Under the pieces are notes generated by a model. That model was given only the letters and a program-made list of their open reading frames with translations, was not told the DNA's origin and searched no databases. From IMG/VR virus record IMGVR_UViG_3300048592_000436, positions 1 through 52,646 of that record: a DNA stretch of 52,646 nt. One strand, given 5' to 3'. Positions 12,362-20,708 of the stretch are shown piece by piece (position 1 is the first letter of the stretch; each line of letters begins with the position of its first letter). The stretch is from a virus. A program made the translations under genes and the position numbers.

Positions 12362-13029
12362 CCCCCTCCGAGCGCATGGCCGCCGCATCCCTCGCCGTTG
12401 GCGTGGTCATGGGCTGGGATGCGCTCTGGGCTTCGGAGCCGTGTCGGCTGGCGCTGTCCCTCGGCCTCGATAGCTCGCAGAGCGTCGATGCAACGGAATG
12501 GCGCTTGCAGGTTGAGGGCGTGGCGGCGGCCTTGCGCGACGACTGGCTTGCGGAAAAGTTGGTCGCGGCCCGGATGAAGCTGCACGTCTACGAATGGTCC
12601 CATGCCCAGTGGGTGATCCTGCCCGCGACGGCGATCGAAAGCCGCGCCGACCTCGAGCGCGCCGCGACGGCGGTCCTGCGGCACACGCGGCGAGGCAATG
12701 CCGGGACCGGGACGGGCGCGGCGATCCTGTTCGGCGCCCAGGCCATCGCCGAGGCGGGGTGCTGGGAAGGCGTGCTGGACATATCCGGCGATGAGGACCA
12801 GAGCCTGAACCCCGGTCCGCGCGCGGCACGCGAGGCGATTGACCCCGAGATCACGATCAACGGGCTTGTCGTCGGAGCGCCTGAGCATGTCATCACTTGG
12901 TATCAGGAAAACGTCATCCAAGGCCCCTTTGCGTTCGTGGAATATGCCGAGGACTTCACGCAATTTGCCGAGGCGATGAGGCGGAAGATGGCGCGGGAAG
13001 TCGCGGCGGCGGTGGCGAAAACCCCTTGA
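12358..13029 (+). CDS. Exported DUF1194 (von Willebrand A-like) protein
   Basis: The 223-residue protein begins with a signal-like hydrophobic stretch (ASLAVGVVMGWDALWASE). It then has GLDSSQSVD, the D-x-S-x-S metal-site motif of VWA domains. The later segments VLDISGDEDQ, PEITINGLVVG, WYQENVIQGPFAFVEYAEDF and AEAMRRKMARE follow DUF1194, a family common in alphaproteobacterial genomes as exported proteins. Its presence among phage early genes is odd: it could change the host surface or have been taken from the host. It starts in an ATGA overlap with the winged-helix gene. Confidence 0.78.
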   Translation: MTPSERMAAASLAVGVVMGWDALWASEPCRLALSLGLDSSQSVDATEWRLQVEGVAAALRDDWLAEKLVAARMKLHVYEWSHAQWVILPATAIESRADLERAATAVLRHTRRGNAGTGTGAAILFGAQAIAEAGCWEGVLDISGDEDQSLNPGPRAAREAIDPEITINGLVVGAPEHVITWYQENVIQGPFAFVEYAEDFTQFAEAMRRKMAREVAAAVAKTP

Positions 13030-13053
13030 CATAATGCGCCGTCCGGCTAAGGT
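13026..13053 (+). promoter_or_regulatory. Rightward promoter before the SNF2-like helicase
   Basis: TTGACA (13026-13031) and TAAGGT (13048-13053) are 16 bases apart. The expected start near 13060 gives a short leader with the ribosome binding site GGGGAGGAG before the ATG at 13083. Confidence 0.55.
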
Positions 13054-13082
13054 GGCGCATGTGCAAAAGCGGGGAGGAGCTT

Positions 13083-14477
13083 ATGTCTTTCGACTATCAG
13101 CAATATCGCGACTTCATTTCCAGCAAGGGAGCTGCGGTCAAGGCCGTTGGCTTTGATCCGTCGAAGGACTGGCCGTCGCTTTTCGAGCATCAGCGCAGGA
13201 CACTGCAATTTGCCTGCGAGAAGGGCCGAGCGGCGGCGTTTCTGGATACCGGCCTCGGCAAGTCTCGCGTCGAGGCGGCCTTTGCCGAAGAGGCCCGGAC
13301 AAAGAGCAACCGCCCGACGCTGATCCTGACCCCGCTTGCCGTCGCCCGCCAAATGCAGCGCGAATGCGAGGCGGTCGGCGTAGAGGCGCGGGTGATCCGC
13401 GAGGATGCCGAAGTGTGGGCTGGCGTCAACATCGCCAATTACGAGCGCGTGCCGAAACTGGACCTATCCCGGTTTGGCGGGGTGGTTCTGGACGAAAGCA
13501 GTATCCTCAAGAGCTTCACCGGACCGACAAAGCGGATGCTTGTCGATGCGTTCAAGGATACGCCGTATCGGCTGGCAGCGACAGCTACGCCTGCGCCGAA
13601 CGATCATATGGAGATCGGGCAGCACTCGGAATTCCTCGGCGTCATGCCGGGGCCGGAGATGTTGTCACGGTGGTTCATTTCGGATCAGACGACAATGGGC
13701 GGCTATCGGCTAAAGGGGCACGCGGTCACTCCGTTTTGGGAGTGGGTTGCCTCGTGGGCGCGAGCCGCAAGTATGCCGAGCGATCTGGGCGGCGTCGATG
13801 ACGGATTCCGGCTCCCTCCGCTTCGGTATGTGCTGCATCAGGTTGCGGCCGATCTGTGCATTGATACGCAAGGCTTGCTCTTCCGTGTGCCGGATCAGTC
13901 GGCTACTTCTCTGCATCACGAAAAGCGCATAACCCTAGCCGAACGCGTCGGATTGGCAGCAGAGATCGCCAATCGAGAATCCGGCGCGGTGGTCGTGTGG
14001 TGCGAAACAAACGCTGAAAGCGCGGCTCTCGCCAAGGCGATCCCGGACGCGATCGAGGTGCACGGCAGCATGTCGCCAGAGGCGAAAGAGGCCGCTCTTG
14101 ATGCGTTTACCTTTGGCGAGCGCCGGGTGATCGTTACCAAGCCGAAGCTTGCCGGGTTCGGCCTGAACTGGCAACATGCCCGGACGGTCGTGTTCTCGTC
14201 AATCTCGCATTCCTATGAGCAGCACTATCAGGCCGTCCGGCGTCTCTGGCGCTACGGCCAGAAGGAAGAAGTGACCGCCCACATCGTTATTGCCGACACG
14301 GAGCGGCCAATTTGGGCGAACGTCCGGCGCAAAGCCGAAGATCACGAGCGTATGAAGAGGGCAATGACGCGGGCCATGGTGACGGCGCAGAAGGAAGCCG
14401 AGCTTCGCGTAAAGTACACTCGGCCGCCAGCTATAACCTTGCCAAGCTTCATGAGGGAGAAGACAGATGCAGCCTGA
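13083..14477 (+). CDS. SNF2/SF2-family DNA helicase
   Basis: The 464-residue helicase has Walker A in LDTGLGKSRV near residue 50, the DEXX box VVLDESSILKSF near 140, motif III in AATATPAPNDH and the closing motif VI in YQAVRRLWRYGQKEE near 395. These match the Snf2-like helicases of phages, which drive ATP-dependent remodelling, annealing or fork movement on DNA. The start at 13083 is chosen for GGGGAGGAG just upstream; an ATG at 13059 is also in frame. The gene overlaps the methyltransferase by 11 bases, suggesting joint work on phage DNA. Confidence 0.88.
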   Translation: MSFDYQQYRDFISSKGAAVKAVGFDPSKDWPSLFEHQRRTLQFACEKGRAAAFLDTGLGKSRVEAAFAEEARTKSNRPTLILTPLAVARQMQRECEAVGVEARVIREDAEVWAGVNIANYERVPKLDLSRFGGVVLDESSILKSFTGPTKRMLVDAFKDTPYRLAATATPAPNDHMEIGQHSEFLGVMPGPEMLSRWFISDQTTMGGYRLKGHAVTPFWEWVASWARAASMPSDLGGVDDGFRLPPLRYVLHQVAADLCIDTQGLLFRVPDQSATSLHHEKRITLAERVGLAAEIANRESGAVVVWCETNAESAALAKAIPDAIEVHGSMSPEAKEAALDAFTFGERRVIVTKPKLAGFGLNWQHARTVVFSSISHSYEQHYQAVRRLWRYGQKEEVTAHIVIADTERPIWANVRRKAEDHERMKRAMTRAMVTAQKEAELRVKYTRPPAITLPSFMREKTDAA

Positions 14478-15357
14478 TTACGAAGGAGCCAACTGGGGGC
14501 TATATAACGCCGATTGCGTCGAAGTGCTGGCCGGGATGCCGGATGACTGCATCGACGTGGCGGTTTTTTCGTCGCCGTTTTCGTCGCTCTATATTTACAG
14601 CGACAGCGAGCGAGACATGGGAAATTCCGGGTCGCATGACGAGTTCCTGGAGCATCATGCATATATGGCTCGTGAACTGTTCAGGGCCATGAAGCCGGGT
14701 GCCGTGATCTGCGACCATGTAAAGGATACGGTTTTCTACCAAAATTCGAGCGACACCGGAGAGGGCGGACTGTTCCCGTTCTCAGATGAAGCCTCTCGGA
14801 ACTATCGGGCAGCTGGTTTCTGCCTTCGCGCTCGCGTGACCGTGTGGCGTGACCCGGTTCGCGAAATGCAGAAGACCAAACATGAAAGATTGCTTTACAA
14901 GAACATCCGGGGCAACTCTCGCGTATCCGCGATGGGAATGCCTGAATATATCCTTGTGATGCGCAAGGAGTCGAAGGGGATCAATGTCGGCGAGCCGGTG
15001 ACCCACACGCGCGAGGATTTCCCGCTTGACCAGTGGCAGGAATGGGCTTCGCCAGTGTGGATGAACACTCAACAGACGAAGGTTCTTAACGCTCGGTTCA
15101 AAGCCGGTGGCGACGAAAAGCACATCTGCCCGATGCCGCTGGACCTGATCGAACGCTGCCTGACCCTCTACAGCAACCCCGGCGATCTGGTGCTTGACCC
15201 GTTCAACGGCATCGGCTCGACTGGCTATCAGGCCCTGAAGATGGGCCGGAAATACCTCGGCGTCGAGCTTAAGCCAGAATATGCGCGGCAGGCCGACAAG
15301 TTCCTGAAGGAAGCCGAGGCGTCCCGTTTCACGCTGTTCGATATGGCCGCCGAATGA
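14467..15357 (+). CDS. Beta-class DNA methyltransferase (N6-adenine or N4-cytosine)
   Basis: The 296-residue enzyme shows the beta-class order. The catalytic motif IV comes first (VAVFSSPFSSLY, an S-S-P-F variant of S/D-P-P-Y/F, near residue 35). The AdoMet-binding motif I comes last (LVLDPFNGIGSTGYQAL with FxGxG near residue 240). LGVELKPEYARQA follows as usual. It probably marks phage DNA against host restriction or has its own target. The SSPF rather than DPPY motif fits N4-cytosine or adenine classes equally. Base specificity cannot be read by eye. Confidence 0.87.
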   Translation: MQPDYEGANWGLYNADCVEVLAGMPDDCIDVAVFSSPFSSLYIYSDSERDMGNSGSHDEFLEHHAYMARELFRAMKPGAVICDHVKDTVFYQNSSDTGEGGLFPFSDEASRNYRAAGFCLRARVTVWRDPVREMQKTKHERLLYKNIRGNSRVSAMGMPEYILVMRKESKGINVGEPVTHTREDFPLDQWQEWASPVWMNTQQTKVLNARFKAGGDEKHICPMPLDLIERCLTLYSNPGDLVLDPFNGIGSTGYQALKMGRKYLGVELKPEYARQADKFLKEAEASRFTLFDMAAE

Positions 15358-15701
15358 TCCTCCGCTTCCCCCGCCCTTTCAGCCTAAACAACATGCACGC
15401 CAACGTGCCGGGCAAAGGGCGGGTCCGATCTGGCGACTACAGGACATGGTGTCGACATGCGGACGATCTGGCGATGACGCAGAAGCGCCCGCGCTTCATC
15501 GGTCCTGTGGCGCTGCACATTCGTTTGGGGGAAATAGGCGTCCGCGAAACGTTTGACGGAAGCAACGCCATTAAAACGATAGAGGATCGCCTCGTGGCCT
15601 GGGGCGTGATCGAGGACGACAACCGGACAATCGTCAAGCGGTCGACATTCGAGTGGGTGCCCGATCTGGACGGCTGCGAGGTGGAGGTGGTGCCGCTATG
15701 A
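15354..15701 (+). CDS. rusA: RusA-like Holliday junction resolvase
   Basis: The 115-residue protein has the RusA features: ILRFPRPFSLNNMHAN at the start, the acidic cluster in TFDGSNAIKTIEDRLVAWG and the D-D pair in VIEDDNRTI. These carboxylates bind the catalytic metal. RusA cuts four-way junctions made by annealing and replication, so it would act with the Rad52-like protein. The start overlaps the methyltransferase stop (ATGA). Confidence 0.85.
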   Translation: MILRFPRPFSLNNMHANVPGKGRVRSGDYRTWCRHADDLAMTQKRPRFIGPVALHIRLGEIGVRETFDGSNAIKTIEDRLVAWGVIEDDNRTIVKRSTFEWVPDLDGCEVEVVPL

Positions 15702-15970
15702 AGCTGCTATGGAACGGCATGGATAACCCATTCGAGAAATGCTTGAACCCGCACTGCTTGAACGCAGTTCGGAGCCGTTTGGGGCCTGACGTGGACCCGT
15801 GGCAATTCTGGCGCGAGGTGCGGGAAATGGTAGAGCGAGGCGATGCCGTCGACTGTGATACGCGCGTGCGGGGGCGCAAGCGGAGCATCTATCGCGTCGC
15901 GTGGGGCGGCAGTGCGTGGCGCGTAGTTCTTGCGGACAATGGGACGCCCGTCACTGTCATGTCGCTGTGA
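15698..15970 (+). CDS. Hypothetical protein, 90 residues
   Basis: The protein starts in an ATGA overlap with the rusA-like gene. It has a helical part (PWQFWREVREMVERGD) and a beta-rich end (RSIYRVAWGGSAWRVVLAD) resembling a small barrel. No family recognised; it is followed by a promoter and hairpin. Confidence 0.65.
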   Translation: MKLLWNGMDNPFEKCLNPHCLNAVRSRLGPDVDPWQFWREVREMVERGDAVDCDTRVRGRKRSIYRVAWGGSAWRVVLADNGTPVTVMSL

Positions 15971-15973
15971 CCG

Positions 15974-16002
15974 TTGCCCGCCCCGTCATTCTCGGCTAGG
16001 GT
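15974..16002 (+). promoter_or_regulatory. Rightward promoter before the replication genes
   Basis: TTGCCC (15974-15979), 17 bases, TAGGGT (15997-16002). The -10 region GGCTA is similar to those near 13048 and 23890. A hairpin lies just after the expected transcript start. Confidence 0.5.
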
Positions 16003-16007
16003 AGGGC

Positions 16008-16040
16008 GGCGGGGAGCGAACTGCAATCGCTCAACCCGCC
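16008..16040 (+). other. Strong hairpin at the 5' end of the replication operon
   Basis: GGCGGG-GAGCGA (16008-16019) pairs with TCGCTC (16027-16032) and CCCGCC (16035-16040), with a two-base bulge and a 7-base loop. It lies between the promoter at 15974 and a 16-codon frame. It could be an attenuator, a protein-binding RNA site or part of the replication origin. Confidence 0.5.
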
Positions 16041-16066
16041 AGAGCAGCGAAAGAGGAGTTCGCCAC

Positions 16067-16117
16067 ATGCCGCATGACTACCACGGTTTGAACCGTTCGC
16101 GCAAGAGGCGCGAATGA
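16067..16117 (+). CDS. 16-residue leader peptide
   Basis: ATG at 16067 has a strong ribosome binding site (AAGAGGAG, 8 bases upstream) and encodes MPHDYHGLNRSRKRRE. Its stop overlaps the next start (ATGA at 16114-16117). The strong site may exist to feed ribosomes to the next gene, which has no clear site of its own, so this looks like a translational leader rather than a working protein. Confidence 0.55.
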   Translation: MPHDYHGLNRSRKRRE

Positions 16118-16614
16118 AATTTGATGACAGCCAAGAGGCCGCATTCAGGCGGCTCGTTCGATCGGCAATTCGCAAGGGTCCATTCACCAAAGGCCAGCGC
16201 GATGTGACGTTAGCCTTAGTGGATCATTGGTTCCACCATAAGGGCGGGCCAAAGCCGTATATCCACCCAGGGCGCGCCAAGCTGGCCAAGAGGGCCGGGG
16301 TCACTGTCAAAACCGTTTCCCGATGCCTCGGAATGCTTCGTGCTTGTGGGGCGATAACGTCAATTGGCGCCCTCAACGGCAACCGTTACAAGGCGACGGA
16401 ATACAGGATTAACATAGGCGCTGTCTTGTCCCTTTGCGGCTGCGATTGGCTCGACCAAGTGACGCGAAATGTCCCGTCTAGAAATCCAGAAATGTCCCAT
16501 CTATGGCGGGACAAAATGTCCCACCGTCTTAATGACGTAAGACCCGACCTTCACCAGCGTCGGAAAGAACCATCGCCAAGAAAGGAAAACGAAGGGGGCG
16601 AAGGCGATGCTTGA
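16114..16614 (+). CDS. Winged-helix replication-region protein
   Basis: The 166-residue protein contains an HTH (AKLAKRAGVTVKTVSRCLGM near residue 53) with a wing (AITSIGALNGNRYKATEYRI), the arrangement of phage replication initiators and regulators. The C-terminal 50 residues are Arg/Pro-rich and charged. It is directly before the intein-containing helicase and the primase, so an origin-binding or helicase-loading role is likely by position. Confidence 0.72.
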   Translation: MKFDDSQEAAFRRLVRSAIRKGPFTKGQRDVTLALVDHWFHHKGGPKPYIHPGRAKLAKRAGVTVKTVSRCLGMLRACGAITSIGALNGNRYKATEYRINIGAVLSLCGCDWLDQVTRNVPSRNPEMSHLWRDKMSHRLNDVRPDLHQRRKEPSPRKENEGGEGDA

Positions 16615-19099
16615 TCGGGTCCGGAGGAAGGAGCTTAGACCGCATCAGGTCAAGGCTATCGAGATGATCCGTCAATCCATTGGCAAGGGCAATAGGCGCG
16701 TGGTCTGCGGAATGCCGACAGGCGCGGGAAAGTGCCTAGGGCTTGGAACGCCCGTGATCTTGGCGAACGGTGAAATTGTACCCGTGCAGGATGTCAAGGT
16801 CGGAGACCGGCTTGCGTCGCCAACCGGGGAGCCTGTGACGGTCCTATCGTTGGCAAGGGGGAGAGAGGCGATGTTTCGCGTGACCCCGGTGAAGGGCGAC
16901 CCGTGGACCTGCAATGCGTCCCATCTGCTTTCGTTGAAGGCGACCGGCGTCGGCCGTGGAAGGACGTTCTTTTCTGATGGGCAGTTCTTCAGCGGAAATA
17001 AGGGAGAAACCATCACGATCCGGGCGGATGCACTCTACGCGAGCAACAAGACTGCAAAGCATGTTGCGAAGCAGTGGCGCCCGCAGGCCGTGAAATTCGA
17101 CAGCGTCGGGGAATTGGAATTGCCACCGTACATTCTCGGCGTTTGGCTAGGCGACGGCACGGCAACCGGACCGAGCATGAGCAAGCCAGATGGGCAGGTT
17201 TCGCAAGCGTGGGTGGAATACTGCGGGAGCCTGGGGTGTCATACAAGGGTTTCTTACGGATCGACAGGCTGCCCGACGTGGCACGCTGCGACGGCGGCGG
17301 GGCTTGCGAACCCGGTCCTAGACAAGTTGCGCAGCGTTGGAGTTCTACGAAATCGCCACATCCCGGTTACTTACAAGACATCTTCGATCAAGGACAGGCT
17401 TGCGCTTTTGGCCGGGCTTTTTGACACGGACGGGCATCAGTCGCAAAATGGGGTTGATTTCATCAGCAAGTCGGAAACCCTCGCCCGCGACGTTGCCTTT
17501 GTATGCCGGTCTGTCGGTTTGGCCGCTTACGTTCGAAAGTGCCGGAAGGGCATAGCTTCCACGGGCTTTTCGGCAGATTACTGGCGGGTTTACGTCAGTG
17601 GTGATTGCGAGAGGGTGCCTTGCAAGCGGCTGCAATTCAGGCCACGCCGTCAGATCAAGGATCACCTGGTGACAGGGTTCCGGATAGAACCGATCGGGGA
17701 AGGGGATTATTTCGGGTTTGAGTTGACGGGCGATCGGCTGTTTATGCTTGGCGATTTCACGGTGACGCATAACACCGTAACAGCGGCGAAGTTGATCGAA
17801 GGCGCCTTGGCCAAGGGAAACCGGGTGATCTTCACCGCGCCCGCGATCAGCCTGATTGACCAGACCGTGACGGCATTCGAGGACGAGGGCATCCACGGCA
17901 TTGGCGTGATGCAGGCGAGCCACCCGAGGACGGACCCGAGCGCGCGTGTTCAGGTGGCATCCCTTCAAACCCTGGCAAGGCGGGACATTCCGAGCGCTGC
18001 GCTGGTGATAGTTGACGAGTGCCACATTCGATCCGAGGTTATCGAAGGCCTGATGGCCGATCGTCCGGACGTGTTCTTCATCGGGCTATCGGCTACGCCA
18101 TGGGCGCGCGGAATGGGGCTGCATTGGCAGGATTTGGTGGTTCCGGTGACGATCTCGGAACTGATCGAGGCGGGGCTGTTGTCGCGGTTCACGGCCTTTG
18201 CGCCGGATGTTCCGGACCTGCGCGGGGTAAAGGTCCGGGGCGGGGATTACGTCGAGGAAGCGCTGGCGAAGGTGATGGGCGAGGCGAAGCTGGTTGGGTC
18301 GGTGGTCGGGACATGGCTGGAACGGGCCGGTGACAGGCCGACGCTTTGCTTTGCCGTCAACCGTGCGCACGCGGCGCAGCTTCAGGCCGAATTTCAGCGA
18401 TGCGGCGTCTCGGCGGCCTATGTGGACGCCATGACGGATCGCGTCGAGCGGCTGCGGATCAACCGGCAATTCCGATCCGGTGACGTGCGGGTGATATGTT
18501 CCGTGCGGACCATGACAACGGGCGTCGACCTGCCGGTGTCGTGCATCGTGGATGCGGCACCGACGAAAAGCGAGATGCTGCACGTTCAGAAGATCGGCCG
18601 CGGCTTGCGGGTCAATCCTGGGTCCGAGGATTGCCTGATCCTGGACCACGCCGGAAACAGCCTGCGCCTCGGCTTGGTTACGGACATAGGCCGCACCGCT
18701 CTGGACTGCACCCCACCGGGCGCGAAGCAGGAACGGAAGGCGGCGGCGGAGAAACTGCCGAAGCCGTGCGCGTCCTGCGGGGGGCTGCACACGGGGGCCA
18801 AGTGCCCGGCCTGCGGGCATGAGCGGAAGCCGGCGCGTATCGAGGCGACAACGGGCGAACTGGTCGAGTTGACCGGGAGGGCGCAGAAATGGGACAAACA
18901 ACTTTTCTGGTCGATGGCCCTGCATGTGGACATGGCGCGGGGAAAGGGCGGGAAACTGGCCAAGGCGCTTTACAAGGGGTGTTTCGGCGTGTGGCCGCGG
19001 GGGCTTGTGGACATTGCCACGCCACCGGATGAGCGGTTCCGGTCATACGAGACCAGCCGCAGAATTGCTTACGCGAAGCGCATGTGTAAGGCGGCCTGA
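16607..19099 (+). CDS. SF2 DNA helicase interrupted by an intein
   Basis: The 830-residue precursor becomes a 483-residue helicase once the 347-residue intein (residues 43-389) is removed. The extein starts RPHQVKAIEMI, has Walker A split as PTGAGK/T around the intein, DECH at residues 470-473, GLSATPW as motif III and VQKIGRGLRV as motif VI. A C-terminal ribbon (CASCGG, then CPACGH) follows motif VI. The fold is that of Res-subunit type phage helicases, the likely replicative or repair helicase. The active site cannot form until splicing occurs. It overlaps neighbours by 8 bases at the start and shares TGATG with the primase. Confidence 0.92.
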   Translation: MLDRVRRKELRPHQVKAIEMIRQSIGKGNRRVVCGMPTGAGKCLGLGTPVILANGEIVPVQDVKVGDRLASPTGEPVTVLSLARGREAMFRVTPVKGDPWTCNASHLLSLKATGVGRGRTFFSDGQFFSGNKGETITIRADALYASNKTAKHVAKQWRPQAVKFDSVGELELPPYILGVWLGDGTATGPSMSKPDGQVSQAWVEYCGSLGCHTRVSYGSTGCPTWHAATAAGLANPVLDKLRSVGVLRNRHIPVTYKTSSIKDRLALLAGLFDTDGHQSQNGVDFISKSETLARDVAFVCRSVGLAAYVRKCRKGIASTGFSADYWRVYVSGDCERVPCKRLQFRPRRQIKDHLVTGFRIEPIGEGDYFGFELTGDRLFMLGDFTVTHNTVTAAKLIEGALAKGNRVIFTAPAISLIDQTVTAFEDEGIHGIGVMQASHPRTDPSARVQVASLQTLARRDIPSAALVIVDECHIRSEVIEGLMADRPDVFFIGLSATPWARGMGLHWQDLVVPVTISELIEAGLLSRFTAFAPDVPDLRGVKVRGGDYVEEALAKVMGEAKLVGSVVGTWLERAGDRPTLCFAVNRAHAAQLQAEFQRCGVSAAYVDAMTDRVERLRINRQFRSGDVRVICSVRTMTTGVDLPVSCIVDAAPTKSEMLHVQKIGRGLRVNPGSEDCLILDHAGNSLRLGLVTDIGRTALDCTPPGAKQERKAAAEKLPKPCASCGGLHTGAKCPACGHERKPARIEATTGELVELTGRAQKWDKQLFWSMALHVDMARGKGGKLAKALYKGCFGVWPRGLVDIATPPDERFRSYETSRRIAYAKRMCKAA
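16733..17773 (+). mobile_element. Intein with LAGLIDADG homing endonuclease
   Basis: It starts at Cys43 (block A: CLGLGTPVILANGEIVPVQD) and ends at His388-Asn389 (block G: LFMLGDFTVTHN) before Thr390. All residues needed for protein splicing are visible; block B is NASH where TxxH is usual. Two LAGLIDADG-type motifs lie between (PPYILGVWLGDG near 173-184, and LLAGLFDTDG near 267-276), so the homing endonuclease looks intact. Insertion in the Walker A P-loop is a known favoured site in phage and archaeal ATPases. Confidence 0.93.
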
Positions 19100-20028
19100 T
19101 GTTTCACCAGCGGACCACGGATGCGACAACAGGGAAATGGCGTGGCGTGCTGTTGGAACTTGGCGTTCCTGATGCGGCGCTCAACGGTAAGCATGGGCCG
19201 TGCCCGTTCTGCGGTGGAAAGGATCGGTTCCGGTTTGATAACCGTGAGGGGCGGGGTACATGGATTTGCAATTCTTGCGGCGCTGGCGATGGAATGGAGT
19301 TCGCCACCCGCTTCACTGGGTTGCCTTTCAAGGATGCGGCCTCGCGGATTGATGAGATCATCGGCAACCTGAAGCCCGACACCATCCGGCGCCAGATGAG
19401 CGACGAGGAGGTGAGAGCTGCCATTCGGGAAGTAGCTGCGGCATCGGTCCCGATTACGCCGGGCGACCCGGTAGACCGCTATCTGACGAGCCGGGGGCTT
19501 AGGGATAGCCTTTACCCGTCGAGCCTGCGCTATGCCGCCGCTATCCGTGACGGCGAGGGCGGGGTAAGGCCGGCAATGATCGCCTCGGTAAAGGATGCGG
19601 ACGGCAAGTCCGTGACGCTGCACCGCACGTTCCTGGACCCTAGCGGGCGCAAGGCCGAAATGGCGTCGCCCCGCAAGATGATGCCCGGCACGGTGCCGGA
19701 GGGCGCATGTGTGAGGCTATGCGACGGGCACCCTGGCAGCGTGCTCGGCATCGCCGAGGGCATCGAGACGGCGCTTGCCGCATCGCGGCTTTTTGAAATC
19801 CCGGTATGGTCCGCGATCAGTTCCAGCCTGTTGACGAAATGGCAACCGCCTGAAGGCGTCGAGGAGGTGGTGATCTTCGCGGATAGCGACCCGAAGTTCG
19901 GCGGCCAGGCGGCGGCATATCATCTGGCCTATCGGCTGGCGCGAACGCTGCAAGTCTCGGTGAAGATGCCCCCGCGGGAGGGGATGGATTTTGCCGACGT
20001 GTTGTTTGAAACGGCTTGTTCGCCGTAA
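19099..20028 (+). CDS. Zinc-ribbon and Toprim primase
   Basis: The 309-residue protein starts with the primase zinc ribbon: GPCPFCGGKDRFRF near residue 34 and WICNSCGAGDG near 57. The Toprim fold follows: LGIAEGIETALAAS with the catalytic Glu near 220, VVIFADSDPKFGG with the D-x-D metal site near 260, and a final MDFADVL. It lacks an attached helicase, so the helicase at 16607 may supply that activity. Start shares TGATG with the helicase stop. Confidence 0.88.
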   Translation: MFHQRTTDATTGKWRGVLLELGVPDAALNGKHGPCPFCGGKDRFRFDNREGRGTWICNSCGAGDGMEFATRFTGLPFKDAASRIDEIIGNLKPDTIRRQMSDEEVRAAIREVAAASVPITPGDPVDRYLTSRGLRDSLYPSSLRYAAAIRDGEGGVRPAMIASVKDADGKSVTLHRTFLDPSGRKAEMASPRKMMPGTVPEGACVRLCDGHPGSVLGIAEGIETALAASRLFEIPVWSAISSSLLTKWQPPEGVEEVVIFADSDPKFGGQAAAYHLAYRLARTLQVSVKMPPREGMDFADVLFETACSP

Positions 20029-20044
20029 CGAAACGCGCTATGCT
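20016..20044 (+). promoter_or_regulatory. Promoter inside the primase 3' end
   Basis: TTGTTC (20016-20021), 17 bases and TATGCT (20039-20044) overlap the last codons of the primase gene. A start about 20051 would serve the gene at 20076, which has its own GGGGAGAGG site. Confidence 0.55.
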
Positions 20045-20075
20045 GACGGTCTATCGGAAGGGGAGAGGCTTTGCG

Positions 20076-20252
20076 ATGTTGGAGCTAGCCGAGGCCAGAA
20101 TGGCGGAGCGGGACGCTGAGGCAGAACGGATTTACGACGCCGTAGCCGGGAGGGCCGTGGATCGGGAATACGAAAATCTCCGGCGGAAAAATTCGGTGCT
20201 AGCTATAGGCCGGAGACGTGAATCAGCGGCCCGCCGTGTGATTTGGTGCTGA
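20076..20252 (+). CDS. Small charged helical protein, 58 residues
   Basis: The protein is helical with alternating Glu/Arg (AEARMAERDAEAERIYDAVA and then a basic C-terminus RRRESAARRV). The start is set by GGGGAGAGG 7 bases upstream; a longer frame from 20016 overlaps the primase. Function not recognised. Confidence 0.65.
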   Translation: MLELAEARMAERDAEAERIYDAVAGRAVDREYENLRRKNSVLAIGRRRESAARRVIWC

Positions 20253-20253
20253 C

Positions 20254-20466
20254 ATGACCCCCGCCGAACGCATGGCCCGTCTTCGCAAGCTCCGCCCCCT
20301 CGGATACGTGTCCGTTTCCCTCGGCTCTGGCCATCGCGCGGATACTGGTTGGGTTCCCACCGCCTTCGCAGACCGCATCCGCCGTGAGATCGCGGAACAC
20401 CGTGCAAGCGTAGACGCGGCACTGGCGCAAGGGCCGGTGAAGCAGTCCGAGGGGTGGGAAGGATGA
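20254..20466 (+). CDS. Small basic protein, 70 residues
   Basis: MTPAERMARLRKLRPLGYVS opens a helical N-terminus, then RADTGWVPTAFADRIRRE and a helical tail. It overlaps the next small gene by 4 bases (ATGA at 20463). No family recognised. Confidence 0.62.
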   Translation: MTPAERMARLRKLRPLGYVSVSLGSGHRADTGWVPTAFADRIRREIAEHRASVDAALAQGPVKQSEGWEG

Positions 20467-20555
20467 CCATGCATCAGCCGGTACCCGCCACAGAGCGCAG
20501 CCACAAGGCCCCGTGCCTGCGGATCGGCTACATCGCCCGGCCTTGTGACTCGTGA
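20463..20555 (+). CDS. 30-residue peptide
   Basis: The frame has ATG overlapping the previous stop (ATGA) and a stop overlapping the next GTG (GTGA). The product (TMHQPVPATERSHKAPCLRI and so on) has no recognised feature; the double overlap is the support. Confidence 0.5.
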   Translation: MTMHQPVPATERSHKAPCLRIGYIARPCDS

Positions 20556-20707
20556 CCGTCGACGGTGAAACCCTCACAGATGACGAGAGCCTCGTTGAAT
20601 ACCTGCCGAAGTCGTTCATGTGCCAGCGCGCGGCAGAGGAAGCCCTGATCGCCGCCCGCTTTGCCGAGGCGGACCTGCACCGGATCATGATGGGGGGGCG
20701 GGGGTGA
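20552..20707 (+). CDS. Small helical protein, 51 residues, GTG start
   Basis: GTG at 20552 overlaps the upstream stop. The protein has an acidic start (DGETLTDDESLVEYLP) and a helix (CQRAAEEALIAARFAEADLH). It ends one base before the ATG of the methyltransferase-like gene. Confidence 0.55.
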   Translation: MTVDGETLTDDESLVEYLPKSFMCQRAAEEALIAARFAEADLHRIMMGGRG

Positions 20708-20708
20708 C

